Assembly (NCBI GenBank): GCA_945889445.1
Contig: CAMDBX010000011.1
Span: 1 to 64,000, forward strand
From: Rhizobium sp. Q54
GTDB lineage: Bacteria; Pseudomonadota; Alphaproteobacteria; Rhizobiales; Aestuariivirgaceae
DNA length: 64,000 nt
Reading direction: 5' to 3'
The notes beneath the pieces were generated by a model. It was not told where the DNA came from and did no database searches. It saw only the letters and a program-made list of their open reading frames with translations. Below are positions 29,869-38,928 of this stretch, piece by piece (position 1 is the first letter of the stretch; each line of letters opens with the position of its first letter). The translations under genes and the position numbers were made by a program.

Positions 29869-30386
29869 GTCTCGGATTCGCCCGACAGCCTGTTGTTCCG
29901 CAGCACCTTTTGCAGTGTTGCCACGAACTGCGAGAACTCGCCCTCGCCGATGCCGCGAAACATCTGCCCATAGTGCCGGAACATCACCGGCCAGAAGGCG
30001 TCGAAGGCCTCGCGGCCTGCTGCCGTGATCTCCACCTCGCGAACCCGGAGGTCACTGGCACGCGGGCGGCGGCTGACGAAACCGCGGGCCTCCAGCGTGT
30101 CCAGCGTCCGGCTCATGGTCGACTGCTCCGTGACGGCGAGGGCCGAGAGTTCGTTGATGGTGAGGCCGGAATTGATCCCGAGCACGGCAAGCGTGCGCAT
30201 TTGCGGTGTGGTGAGGTCGAACGCCCGGAGTTCTCCGGCCATGTCTGTGTTCCACGTGGCCGCGATGCGGTTGAGAAGATAGGGCAAGAAGTGATTGAGC
30301 CCGATCTCGGCCAGCGATGGCATGGACGTTTCCCCATCCGCCTTGCGGTGAAGTACGCCGCGCAGGAAGGCGAGGTCCTTCGTCAT
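29865..30386 (-). CDS. MarR family transcriptional regulator
   Basis: GLTINELSALAVTEQSTMSRTLDTLEARGFVSRRP wHTH; start MTKDLAF overlaps upstream stop (ATGA). Confidence 0.86.
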   Translation of the reverse strand: MTKDLAFLRGVLHRKADGETSMPSLAEIGLNHFLPYLLNRIAATWNTDMAGELRAFDLTTPQMRTLAVLGINSGLTINELSALAVTEQSTMSRTLDTLEARGFVSRRPRASDLRVREVEITAAGREAFDAFWPVMFRHYGQMFRGIGEGEFSQFVATLQKVLRNNRLSGESET

Positions 30387-31957
30387 TTGAGCGCCGTTGC
30401 CAGCAGAAACCCGGATCCGCCGCCGAGGCCGGGGCCCGGGTGGGTGGACGCGCCGATCTGCCACAGGCGCTTCACCGGTGTCTCGTGGTTCTTCGCACCC
30501 CGCAGCGGGCGCCACAGGAAGAACTGGTCGATGCTGCACGCGCCGCCATATGGATCGCCGCCCACGAGGTTGACGTTCATCGTCTCAAGGTCGGCGGGGG
30601 AATAGCAACGCCGCGCGAGGACGAGCGATTTGAAGTCCGGGATGTGGCGGCAGAGGATCGCCTCGATGCGGTCGGCATAGGCTTCGCGCACCGCGTCCGT
30701 CCAGCGGCCGTCGGCGGGCGTGGCGATTTCGCCCGCGGCATCACCCTTTACGTGGCGAGGGGCTTCGGGAAGCTGCAGCCACAGGATTGCCTTGCCTTCG
30801 GGTGCGCGCGAAGGATCGAAGCTCGTCGGCTGGCCCAGGCAGATGGTGGGCTCCACCGGCAGCATGCCGCGCTCGGCCTCGTTCACCGCCTTCGACACGC
30901 CGTCGAGCCCGGGGGTGAGGTGCAGCAGCGCCACCTTGCCAAGCTCTGCATGCTTCCACTGCGGCGCGGATTTGAGCGCGTAGTGGATTTGCATGTTGCC
31001 CTTGCCATGGACGAAGCCCTTGGCCTCCTCGCGCTGCGGGTCGGCGCCGGGCCAGTTCTTCAGCAAGCGGCCATAGAGCTGGTTCGGCGTCACCGAGCAG
31101 ATAACACCCTCGCTGGCCGCGATGCGTTCGCCCGATGCCAGCACCACACCGGTGGCGCGGCCCGCCGCGTCGACTGTCACTTCCGACACATCGGCATCGG
31201 TGCGGATCTCGCCGCCGTGGTCGCGGATCAGTTGCTCGAAGGCCACGATGATGTTCTGCGCACCACCCTTGACGATGGGTGCGCCTGCGGCTTCCAGCGC
31301 GAAGGCGATGACCTTGGCCATCTGGCCGGAATAGGTGCTCTCAGGCCCCAGCCCGCAATGCAGCACCCACGGCGCCATCAGGGCATGGAACTGCTGCGAG
31401 CGATAGTAAGGCTGCAGCCAGTGGCGCGCCGAGATCAGCGCCTCGCCGAAGAAGGCGGAAAGGCCGCGGGGCCCGCGCCTCCAGGTCTCCTTCGCCATCA
31501 GCTTTGCCATGTCCCATGACCACAGACGTCCGCCCAGCAGCGCAAAGAGGAAGGGCGCATTGGCCCCGAGCGTCTCCATGTCGGCGGAATATTGCGCGCC
31601 GTCGCCATCGGCGAGCGCATTGAAGGCGGCGATGTTCCTGGCGCGGTCGCGCGTCAGCACGAGGTGGCTGCCATCGGGCTGCAGCACGCCGGTGGGAATT
31701 TCAGGATGTGCGAAAGCAAGCCCGCGCTTCTCGAGCTCCGGCCCCAGTGCCGCATAGGCGGGCGACAGCAGGAAGAGCACGAAGGTGGTGGCCATTACGT
31801 CATGGGTGAAGCCCGGAACCGTGGCCTCTTCGCTGCGCATGCAGCCGCCGATGATCGCGTTGCGCTCCAGCACCAGAACCTTGCGGCCCTTGAGGGCAAG
31901 AAGGGACGCGGCGACGAGCGCGTTGATGCCGCTGCCGGCAATCACGTAGTCGGCCAT
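30383..31957 (-). CDS. FAD-dependent oxidoreductase (phytoene-desaturase/PYROXD2-like)
   Basis: GSGINALVAASLLALKGRKVLVLERNAIIGG dinucleotide motif; C-terminal HPGPGLGGGSGFLL. Confidence 0.86.
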   Translation of the reverse strand: MADYVIAGSGINALVAASLLALKGRKVLVLERNAIIGGCMRSEEATVPGFTHDVMATTFVLFLLSPAYAALGPELEKRGLAFAHPEIPTGVLQPDGSHLVLTRDRARNIAAFNALADGDGAQYSADMETLGANAPFLFALLGGRLWSWDMAKLMAKETWRRGPRGLSAFFGEALISARHWLQPYYRSQQFHALMAPWVLHCGLGPESTYSGQMAKVIAFALEAAGAPIVKGGAQNIIVAFEQLIRDHGGEIRTDADVSEVTVDAAGRATGVVLASGERIAASEGVICSVTPNQLYGRLLKNWPGADPQREEAKGFVHGKGNMQIHYALKSAPQWKHAELGKVALLHLTPGLDGVSKAVNEAERGMLPVEPTICLGQPTSFDPSRAPEGKAILWLQLPEAPRHVKGDAAGEIATPADGRWTDAVREAYADRIEAILCRHIPDFKSLVLARRCYSPADLETMNVNLVGGDPYGGACSIDQFFLWRPLRGAKNHETPVKRLWQIGASTHPGPGLGGGSGFLLATALK

Positions 31958-31981
31958 GCCGCGTTCCTTCCTGCGATCGTG

Positions 31982-32767
31982 TTACTTCGCCACCAGCGCC
32001 AGCACGCGCAGCGGGCTGCCGGTGCCATGCTTGATCTTCAAGGGTGCGGCGATGATGACGGCACCCTTCGGCGGCAGCTTGTCGAGGTTGCACAGCGAGG
32101 CAAGCCCGTAGCGATTGTTCTTGTGCATCAGGTTATGCGCGGGGAAGGGCGGTGTCATGCCGCCGGCGGAGCCTGCGTCGGTGCCCACCGTCTCGGAGCC
32201 CCAGCCGATGATGCCCTTGTCGATCAGGTATTGGATTGCTTCCGCCGTGGGGCCTGGCGAATGCGGGCCGTTCTCGTCGGCATTGAGGAAGTCCGTCTCG
32301 CTGCCGTTGCGCTTGTACCAGTCGCTGCGCAGCACCACCCACGATCCCTTCTCGATGGCGCCGTGCTTGGCTTCCCAGGCCTTGATGTGGTCGACGGTCA
32401 GCAGGAAGTCGGGGTTCTTGGCCACTTCGGCGCTGCAGTCGATGACGTTGACGGGGCCGACGAAGTTCTGCGCCGGAATGGTGTCAGTGGCGCCGTCCGG
32501 ATAGTCCTTGCCGGTGATCCAGTGCTGCGGCGCATCGAAATGCGTGCCCGAATGCTCGCCCAGCTTCAGCCAGTTCCACGCCCAGAACGGTCCCTTGTCG
32601 TCATAATGCGAAATGGTGTGGATCTCGACCTGCGGCGTGTTGAGGCCGATCTGCGGCGGCAGCTTGATGAGCGGCGTCTCGGGGCCGAGCACGGCGGTGA
32701 GGTCGACAACCTCCACGCGGCCGGAAAGAAGTCCGGCGGCGAGTTCGGTCAGGGCGGAATGGGACAT
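31982..32767 (-). CDS. Cyclase family protein (kynurenine-formamidase-like metal hydrolase)
   Basis: HSGTHFDAPQHW motif. Confidence 0.88.
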   Translation of the reverse strand: MSHSALTELAAGLLSGRVEVVDLTAVLGPETPLIKLPPQIGLNTPQVEIHTISHYDDKGPFWAWNWLKLGEHSGTHFDAPQHWITGKDYPDGATDTIPAQNFVGPVNVIDCSAEVAKNPDFLLTVDHIKAWEAKHGAIEKGSWVVLRSDWYKRNGSETDFLNADENGPHSPGPTAEAIQYLIDKGIIGWGSETVGTDAGSAGGMTPPFPAHNLMHKNNRYGLASLCNLDKLPPKGAVIIAAPLKIKHGTGSPLRVLALVAK

Positions 32768-32892
32768 GGTGTTTCCTCGGCTTGTTGGATGGCGAAAGCG
32801 TATTTCATTTCCATGAAAACGCAAGCATCGACAGCCGGGAAATCTTTCCCTTTCCAGAGGCGCAACAAGGGCTTCGTCTCTGGTGGGAAGGG

Positions 32893-34476
32893 TCAGGCCC
32901 CGCCCAGCATCCTGCCCAGCAAATAGCCGGAACCAGCCCCCGTGCCAGCCCCCGGCCATGTCGCTGCGCCGCACATATAGAGGCGTCCCATCGGCATCTT
33001 GTAGCGCGAGTAGCCGGCAACCGGACGGAACAGGAAGTTCTGGTCAAGGTGGTGGCTGCCGGAGAGATTGTCGCCGCCGACGAGGCAGGGGTTTTCCTCC
33101 TCGAGGTCATCGGGCGAGAACACGGCGCGCGCAAGGATCTTGTCCCGCGTGCCCGGCGCATACTGTTCGATGATGGAAACCACGCGGTCGGCGTAGGCCT
33201 CCCTGATTGTGCTCCAATGCCGGCCACCGATCTCGCCAGCAGCATCGCCCTTCACATGCTTCGGCAGCACCCGCACCTGAACCCACAGGATGTGCTTTCC
33301 CTCCGGTGCCCGCGATGGATCGAGCGTGGTGGGCTGTCCGACGACGAGCACGGGCGCTTCGGGCAGCAGCCCGTCCATCGCCTGGCCATAGGCGCGGTTC
33401 ATGTAGGCAAAGTCGGGCGCGATGTGGACGTAGGCGAAGTCCTGAAGTTCCTTGCCGGCCGACCAGTCGGGCAGGCCGTCGAGCGCCAGATGCACCATCA
33501 TGGTGCCGGGGCCGGGGCGGAAGGCCTTGAACTTCTCGTCAGCAGCCGGATTGCCGGAGCCGCCGGGCAGCAGCTTGCCGAACAGCAGCCGCGGCGTGAC
33601 ATTGGCGATCACCGCGCGGCGCGCCGTGATCGTGCGCCCATCGGCAAGGCGGATGCCGCTGGCGCTGCCCGCTGAGTGGATGACCTCCGTCACGGGCGCG
33701 TTGAGATGGACCTCGCCGCCGAGTTCCCCGAGATAGCCGCTGAGCGCCTTGATCATGGTGTCCGCACCGCCCTGGCCGACGACCATGCCAAAGGCCTGGT
33801 TGGTCATCGACTCGAGGTAGGGAAACAGCGCGCCGCCTGAGACGTCTGGCGGAAAGTCGAGATGCATGCCCCAGGCGGCGAGTGTTGCCTTCACCTTGTC
33901 ATTGCGGAAATGCGCGGCGGCCCATGTGCGTGTGGGCATGGTGAGGAAGCGCAGCATGTCCAGCGTCCAGGCCGAGCCGTTGGCGCGCCAGGCCGTCCAG
34001 ATCAGCTTCGCCGTCGCCCACGACGGCATGACGTTGCCGAGCAGGCCGAAGATATGCGGTGCATCCTTGCCGAAGCGCTGCATCATGGCATCCCAGGCCT
34101 CGGCGTCGCCGGGGTCGAGGGCGTTGAGCCGCGCCATGGTGAGGGCAGGGTCCTTGGATACGCCGAACCAGCTCTTGTCCGGAAACGCCGAGGCGAAACA
34201 ATGTGCGGCGGGGGCAAAGGCAAGCCCGTGGCGGGAAAGTCCTTCACCATGCTCGCGCAGGAAGGGTGAACCTGCGAACATCGACAGGTTCATGGCGGCG
34301 AGGTCATGCCGGAATCCCGGCAGCGTCACCTCGCGCGTCTTCACCGCGCCGCCCGCTTCGCCCTTGGCCTCGAAGACGCCGACGCTCCACCCGCACTTTG
34401 CCAGATGGACCGCCGCCGCAAGACCATTGTGCCCCGCGCCGATGATCACCGCATCGAAAGTGGCCGCTGCCGCCAT
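32893..34476 (-). CDS. FAD-dependent oxidoreductase (phytoene-desaturase/PYROXD2-like), paralog of 30383-31957
   Basis: GAGHNGLAAAVHLAKCGWSVGVFEAKGEAGG; shares DPSRAPEGK.ILW.Q...P.HVKGDAAGEI with the neighbour. Confidence 0.87.
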   Translation of the reverse strand: MAAAATFDAVIIGAGHNGLAAAVHLAKCGWSVGVFEAKGEAGGAVKTREVTLPGFRHDLAAMNLSMFAGSPFLREHGEGLSRHGLAFAPAAHCFASAFPDKSWFGVSKDPALTMARLNALDPGDAEAWDAMMQRFGKDAPHIFGLLGNVMPSWATAKLIWTAWRANGSAWTLDMLRFLTMPTRTWAAAHFRNDKVKATLAAWGMHLDFPPDVSGGALFPYLESMTNQAFGMVVGQGGADTMIKALSGYLGELGGEVHLNAPVTEVIHSAGSASGIRLADGRTITARRAVIANVTPRLLFGKLLPGGSGNPAADEKFKAFRPGPGTMMVHLALDGLPDWSAGKELQDFAYVHIAPDFAYMNRAYGQAMDGLLPEAPVLVVGQPTTLDPSRAPEGKHILWVQVRVLPKHVKGDAAGEIGGRHWSTIREAYADRVVSIIEQYAPGTRDKILARAVFSPDDLEEENPCLVGGDNLSGSHHLDQNFLFRPVAGYSRYKMPMGRLYMCGAATWPGAGTGAGSGYLLGRMLGGA

Positions 34477-34560
34477 GTCCCGTTCCCTGCCTTCTGCTCT
34501 CATCGTTTCCCAGCATGTCCGGCCGGCGGCGTCAATCGCAGCGGGCGATGGGCATGGGCC

Positions 34561-36282
34561 TCAGGTGAAGACATAGCGGCCGGGGGCGGGGCCGAAGTCG
34601 GGCATGATGTGCTGGTCGGGCGCGGGGATCATCTCTCCGCTGCCTTTGCTGGCCAGCCAGTCGGCCCATGCCAGCCACCAGGAACCGTCCTGCGGCGTTG
34701 CGGCTGCCGCCCAGCTCACCGGGTCGGTGTATTTGGCATCATGCGTGGCGGTGCCGATCCGGAAGGAGCGGTGCTTGTGGCCCGGCTCGCTGACGATGCC
34801 GGCATTGTGGCCGCCACTGGTGAGCACGAAGGTCACCTCCGTGTCGGCGAAGAACCGGAACTTGTAGACCGACTGCCACGGCGCGATGTGGTCCATCTCG
34901 GTGCCGACGAGAAAGACGGGAGCATCGATGTCGCGGAGCGCAATCACCCGCCCATCCACCGCATAGCGCCCGGCCGTGAGGCGGTTCTCGAGAAACAGCC
35001 CGCGCAGGTATTGCGCGTGCATGACATAGGGCATGCGCGTCTGGTCGGCGTTCCACGCCATCAGGTCGGTCATCGTCTCGCGTTCGCCCAGCACATAGTC
35101 ATGGAGGATGCGCGAGACGATCAGCTCGTTGGAGCGCAGGATGCGGAAGGCGCCGGCCATCTGCTTGGTGTCGAGCACGCCCTGGTCCCACATCATGTCC
35201 TCGAGGAAGGCGACCTGGCTGTCGTCGACGAAGAGCATGAGTTCGCCCGCTTCCGAAAAGTCCGTCTGCGCGGCCAGCAGCGAGAGCGAGGCCAGCCGCT
35301 TGTCGCCATCGCGCGCCATGGTGGCGGCGGCGATCGACAATATGGTTCCACCCAGGCAATAGCCGCAGGCGTGAATGCTGCGCCCCGGCAGCAGCCGGGT
35401 GATCTGATCCAGCGCCGCCATCACCCCCTTGGTGCGGTAGTCGTCGAGTGCCAGATCGCGGTCCTCAGGCGTCGGGTTGCGCCAGCTGATCATGAACACG
35501 GTGTGGCCGCGCCCCACCAGGAATTTCACCAGCGAGTTCTGCGGCGAGAGATCGAGGATGTAATATTTCATGATCCACGCGGGCACCAGCAGAACGGGCT
35601 CCGCATGCACCGTCTCCGTCTCCGGGCGATAGCAGATCAGCTCCATCAGCGAATTGCGGAACACCACCTGGCCCGGCGTGGCGGCAAGGTTCTCGCCCAC
35701 CTTGAAGGCGTCTGCGCCAGCGGGTGGCTGGCCGCTCGCCTCGCGCTGGCGGTCGTCGAGGAAGTTCTGGTAGCCCTTGAACAGGCTGGCCCCGCCATCC
35801 GCGAGGGCCTTCTGCCAGATGTCCGGGTTGATGAAGGGGTTGCTCCACGGCGCCATGGCATCCATCAGGTTGCGGGTCATGAAGCTCACGCGCTTCTGGT
35901 CGATGGTTTCCATGCCGCGCGGCGCCTCCGCCGCGAACAGGGCGAGATGGCCAAGTCCAAGGTACCATTGCCGCAACAGGTCCAGCGGTAGTGCCGACCA
36001 TGCGGGGTCGTCCTGGAAGCCGGACGTGCCGTTTGAGGGGAATGGCGGCTCGGGATTTTGCCCGCTCATCTTTTCCGCCGCATAGAGCCACAGCTTCCCG
36101 GCATTTTCTGCCGCCCGCTCGGCCACATCCAATTGCGTGCCGGGCGACATGGCATAATGCGTGGCCCAGTCGAGATAGGCCGACCACAACGCATAAGGCG
36201 AAATGCCCTGCGTGACATGCGCAAGCGCGGCCCGCTGGGCCCTGTCGAGCGCCTCGAAGTGGCGGGAGCTGGTTTCGGTCAT
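34561..36282 (-). CDS. phaC: Class I-type poly(3-hydroxyalkanoate) polymerase
   Basis: Lipase-like box GYCLGG; N-terminal PhaC region (NPFINPDIWQKALADGGASLFKGYQNFLDD). Confidence 0.88.
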   Translation of the reverse strand: MTETSSRHFEALDRAQRAALAHVTQGISPYALWSAYLDWATHYAMSPGTQLDVAERAAENAGKLWLYAAEKMSGQNPEPPFPSNGTSGFQDDPAWSALPLDLLRQWYLGLGHLALFAAEAPRGMETIDQKRVSFMTRNLMDAMAPWSNPFINPDIWQKALADGGASLFKGYQNFLDDRQREASGQPPAGADAFKVGENLAATPGQVVFRNSLMELICYRPETETVHAEPVLLVPAWIMKYYILDLSPQNSLVKFLVGRGHTVFMISWRNPTPEDRDLALDDYRTKGVMAALDQITRLLPGRSIHACGYCLGGTILSIAAATMARDGDKRLASLSLLAAQTDFSEAGELMLFVDDSQVAFLEDMMWDQGVLDTKQMAGAFRILRSNELIVSRILHDYVLGERETMTDLMAWNADQTRMPYVMHAQYLRGLFLENRLTAGRYAVDGRVIALRDIDAPVFLVGTEMDHIAPWQSVYKFRFFADTEVTFVLTSGGHNAGIVSEPGHKHRSFRIGTATHDAKYTDPVSWAAAATPQDGSWWLAWADWLASKGSGEMIPAPDQHIMPDFGPAPGRYVFT

Positions 36283-36544
36283 CTGGTGTGTCCGGAAATC
36301 CTGGAATTGGAGATAGGCGTGAAGGCGGTGGCGAGGGCTGATCCAGGTCAAGCGAATGACAGGAAAGCACAGTCGAGGCTCAGCCAGGCAAACTTTATGC
36401 TGCGTCACAACGCATGTTTGCAAAGCGAGCAGGCCCGAGGCGTCATGGCCTGGCATAGCGTCATCACCCTCACGTTGCAGGGAGTTGCCATCGGCGGCAG
36501 GGCTTGCGACAAGGGTGAAACGCAACCACCCCGGACACGAGCCC

Positions 36545-36997
36545 ATGCTGAAAAACATTCCCGCTACCTTGAGCCCAGACCTGCTCTGGTGCCTCGCCTC
36601 CATGGGCCATGCCGAGCGGCTCGTTCTGGTGGACCGGAACTTCCCCGCCCATGATGTGGCGCGCCATACCTCGACCGGCAAGCTCATCGAACTCCCCGGC
36701 CTCGACATTCCGCAGGCCGCCCGCGCCATCCTCTCGGTGATGCCGCTCGACGACTTCATCCCCGCTCCGGTTTCGCGCATGCAGGTGGTGGGCGACCCCG
36801 GAAAATTGCTGCCGATGCAGGCCGAGGTGCACCAGATCGCGAAGGAGGCCGAGGGCCGTGATGTGGGCATGGAGGCGCTGGAGCGCTTCGCCTTCTACGA
36901 GGCGGCGAAGAAGGGCTTCTGCGTGGTGCGAACCTCCGAGTTCCGTCCCTACGGCTGCTTTCTCTTCACCATGGGCGTGATCTTCGACAAGAAATAA
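36545..36997 (+). CDS. RbsD/FucU family sugar mutarotase
   Basis: LSPDLLWCLASMGHAERLVLVDRNFPAH ... RTSEFRPYGCFLFTMGVIF. Confidence 0.87.
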   Translation: MLKNIPATLSPDLLWCLASMGHAERLVLVDRNFPAHDVARHTSTGKLIELPGLDIPQAARAILSVMPLDDFIPAPVSRMQVVGDPGKLLPMQAEVHQIAKEAEGRDVGMEALERFAFYEAAKKGFCVVRTSEFRPYGCFLFTMGVIFDKK

Positions 36998-36999
36998 TG

Positions 37000-37854
37000 T
37001 CAGCCGGCTTGCGGCGTGGACACGAACCGCCCCGCCGCTTCCGTCGCGAAGTGGCAGACCGCCTCGATTGCCTCTCCCGCCGCCAGCCTTGCGGCCAGCG
37101 CGCCGCAGAAGCAGTCGCCGGCGCCATGGCTGGAGATCAGCTTGACTGGAAGGGCAGGGATATCCGTCCGCCTGCCGTCGCGCGTCATCAGCATCAACCC
37201 ATCGCCGCCGCGCGTCAGCACCACGTCGCGCGAGGGTGAGTGCAAGGCGGCGAGTGCCGCCGCCATGTCGCCCGTTCCTGCCAGCATTTCCGCCTCCACG
37301 CGATTGACGACGAGGACATCGACAAGGGCGAGGAACTCCGGTGACATCTTCCGCGCCGGTGCGGCATTGAGCAGGATGCGCGCGTCCTTTGCCTTTGCCG
37401 CCTTGGCTGCCGCAAGGCTCACGGGTTCGGGGATCTCGTTCTGCAGCAGCAGCACTTTTGCATCCCACAGAGGCGACCACGCGGAGATGATCGCCGCCGG
37501 ATCGATGGTGAGATTTGCGCCCGACACGACGACGGCGCCATACTCGCCACTGTCCTCGCTGATCGCGACGCTCATGCCGCTGCCTTGGCCGGCATCGATG
37601 CCGACAAGCGTGATGTCGACACCCGCCGCCGCCAGATTGGCGCGCAGCCTTTCACCGAAGTCATCCTGGCCCGTCTGCCCGCCAAACGCCGTGTGCGCAC
37701 CGAAGCGGGCGGCGGCCACCGCCTGGTTGCCGCCCTTGCCGCCGCATTTGTAGTGCCAGGCGGAGCCGATCAGCGTCTCGTCACGGCCGGGCAGCCGCGG
37801 GGCCGCCACCATGATGTCGAGGTGCAGGCTGCCGACGACGGCGACGTCGATCAT
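37000..37854 (-). CDS. PfkB family carbohydrate kinase (ribokinase-like)
   Basis: GGKGGNQAVAAARFGA and SHGAGDCFCGALAARLAAG; start MIDVAVVGSLHLDI. Confidence 0.9.
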   Translation of the reverse strand: MIDVAVVGSLHLDIMVAAPRLPGRDETLIGSAWHYKCGGKGGNQAVAAARFGAHTAFGGQTGQDDFGERLRANLAAAGVDITLVGIDAGQGSGMSVAISEDSGEYGAVVVSGANLTIDPAAIISAWSPLWDAKVLLLQNEIPEPVSLAAAKAAKAKDARILLNAAPARKMSPEFLALVDVLVVNRVEAEMLAGTGDMAAALAALHSPSRDVVLTRGGDGLMLMTRDGRRTDIPALPVKLISSHGAGDCFCGALAARLAAGEAIEAVCHFATEAAGRFVSTPQAG

Positions 37855-38849
37855 GCCGCACCATAGAGCGCAGTCTGCAGGATGCGCTGGCTCGCCACCG
37901 CGTCCTGCGCGGCAATCGCCACATCGAGCGCTGCATTGCCACGCAGCCGGTCGAGCACGCGGCACATGCCCTCGACGGCGGAGATGTTGGCCGAGCATTC
38001 GGCCACGGGGTCCAGCCCCACCGCATCCGGGAAGGTGTCGAAATAGATGGCATTGCGATAGCCGAGCTTCTCCAGCGTGTAGAGCAGCTCCAGCGTCTGG
38101 ATCACATGCACGCTGCCCGCCACCAGGCCGTCGTCGCGTTTGCCATAACCATCGTTGAGGTGAACGCCGAGCAACCGGCTGCGGCGGTGGATGAGGGCCG
38201 CCGCATAGGCCGGCATCTCGTCGGCATAGAGCACATGCGCGAAGTCGAGTGTCACGCCCATGTTCTTCGCATTGACGTCGGAAACCATCAGCAGCGTGGT
38301 GGCCACGTCCGGCAGCAGCGAAAAGGCGCGCGGCTCGTTCGGCTTGTATTCGATGGAAATGTCGATCGCCGGGTTATGCGCGGCAATCATCGTGAGGGCC
38401 GCCGCCGCCTCGTCCCACAGGCGCAGGTAATCGGCCTGGAAGGCATAGTCGAAGCCGTCCTGGCCCAGCCACAGCGTCATCAGGTCGCCGCCCGCTTCCG
38501 CCAGCGCGTCGAGCCCCCGCAATGTCAGGTCCAGCGCCTTGGCGCGCATGGCCTTGTCCGGGTGGCAAAGCGCGCCCTTCTTGAAGCCAGGGTCGGAATA
38601 ATAGCGCATGGCGAAGCCGTTGAGGCTGATGCCGAGGCTGTCGAGCTTGGCGCGGATGTCCTTCGCCGTCGTCCCCTCCAGATGGTCGGGAAAGTTGAAG
38701 TCCACGGCGGAGAGACCGGGAACCGTGGCGGCGCGCTCGATCAGGTCCAGCGAGGTGATGCGGTTGCGGCCGGGCCAGACCTTCGCGGCATCGGCCTTGA
38801 AGCCATTGAGCCTTGTTGCATAGGCGAAGCGGGTTTCGGCTGCGATCAC
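37851..38849 (-). CDS. Sugar phosphate isomerase/epimerase-like TIM-barrel protein
   Basis: ISIEYKPNEPRAF, VTLDFAHVLYADE, LLGVHLNDGYGKRDDGL; probable GTG start; overlaps kinase start by ATGA-type junction. Confidence 0.8.
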   Translation of the reverse strand: MIAAETRFAYATRLNGFKADAAKVWPGRNRITSLDLIERAATVPGLSAVDFNFPDHLEGTTAKDIRAKLDSLGISLNGFAMRYYSDPGFKKGALCHPDKAMRAKALDLTLRGLDALAEAGGDLMTLWLGQDGFDYAFQADYLRLWDEAAAALTMIAAHNPAIDISIEYKPNEPRAFSLLPDVATTLLMVSDVNAKNMGVTLDFAHVLYADEMPAYAAALIHRRSRLLGVHLNDGYGKRDDGLVAGSVHVIQTLELLYTLEKLGYRNAIYFDTFPDAVGLDPVAECSANISAVEGMCRVLDRLRGNAALDVAIAAQDAVASQRILQTALYGAA

Positions 38850-38928
38850 GTCATGGCCTCTTGGCTTGCGGCGGGTCTGTCCTTCCGTTACCAATTCGGG
38901 GAGAAAATGGAAAGGGAACGGCTCGACC

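Noticed and set aside
30383-34476. Carotenoid biosynthesis locus (because of phytoene-desaturase-like proteins)
   Set aside because: No crtB, crtE or crtY-like genes in the window; the neighbours are cyclase, MarR and IOR-like genes.
34306-35991. 561-aa plus-strand ORF antisense to phaC
   Set aside because: Shadow ORF; phaC on the other strand has catalytic motifs.
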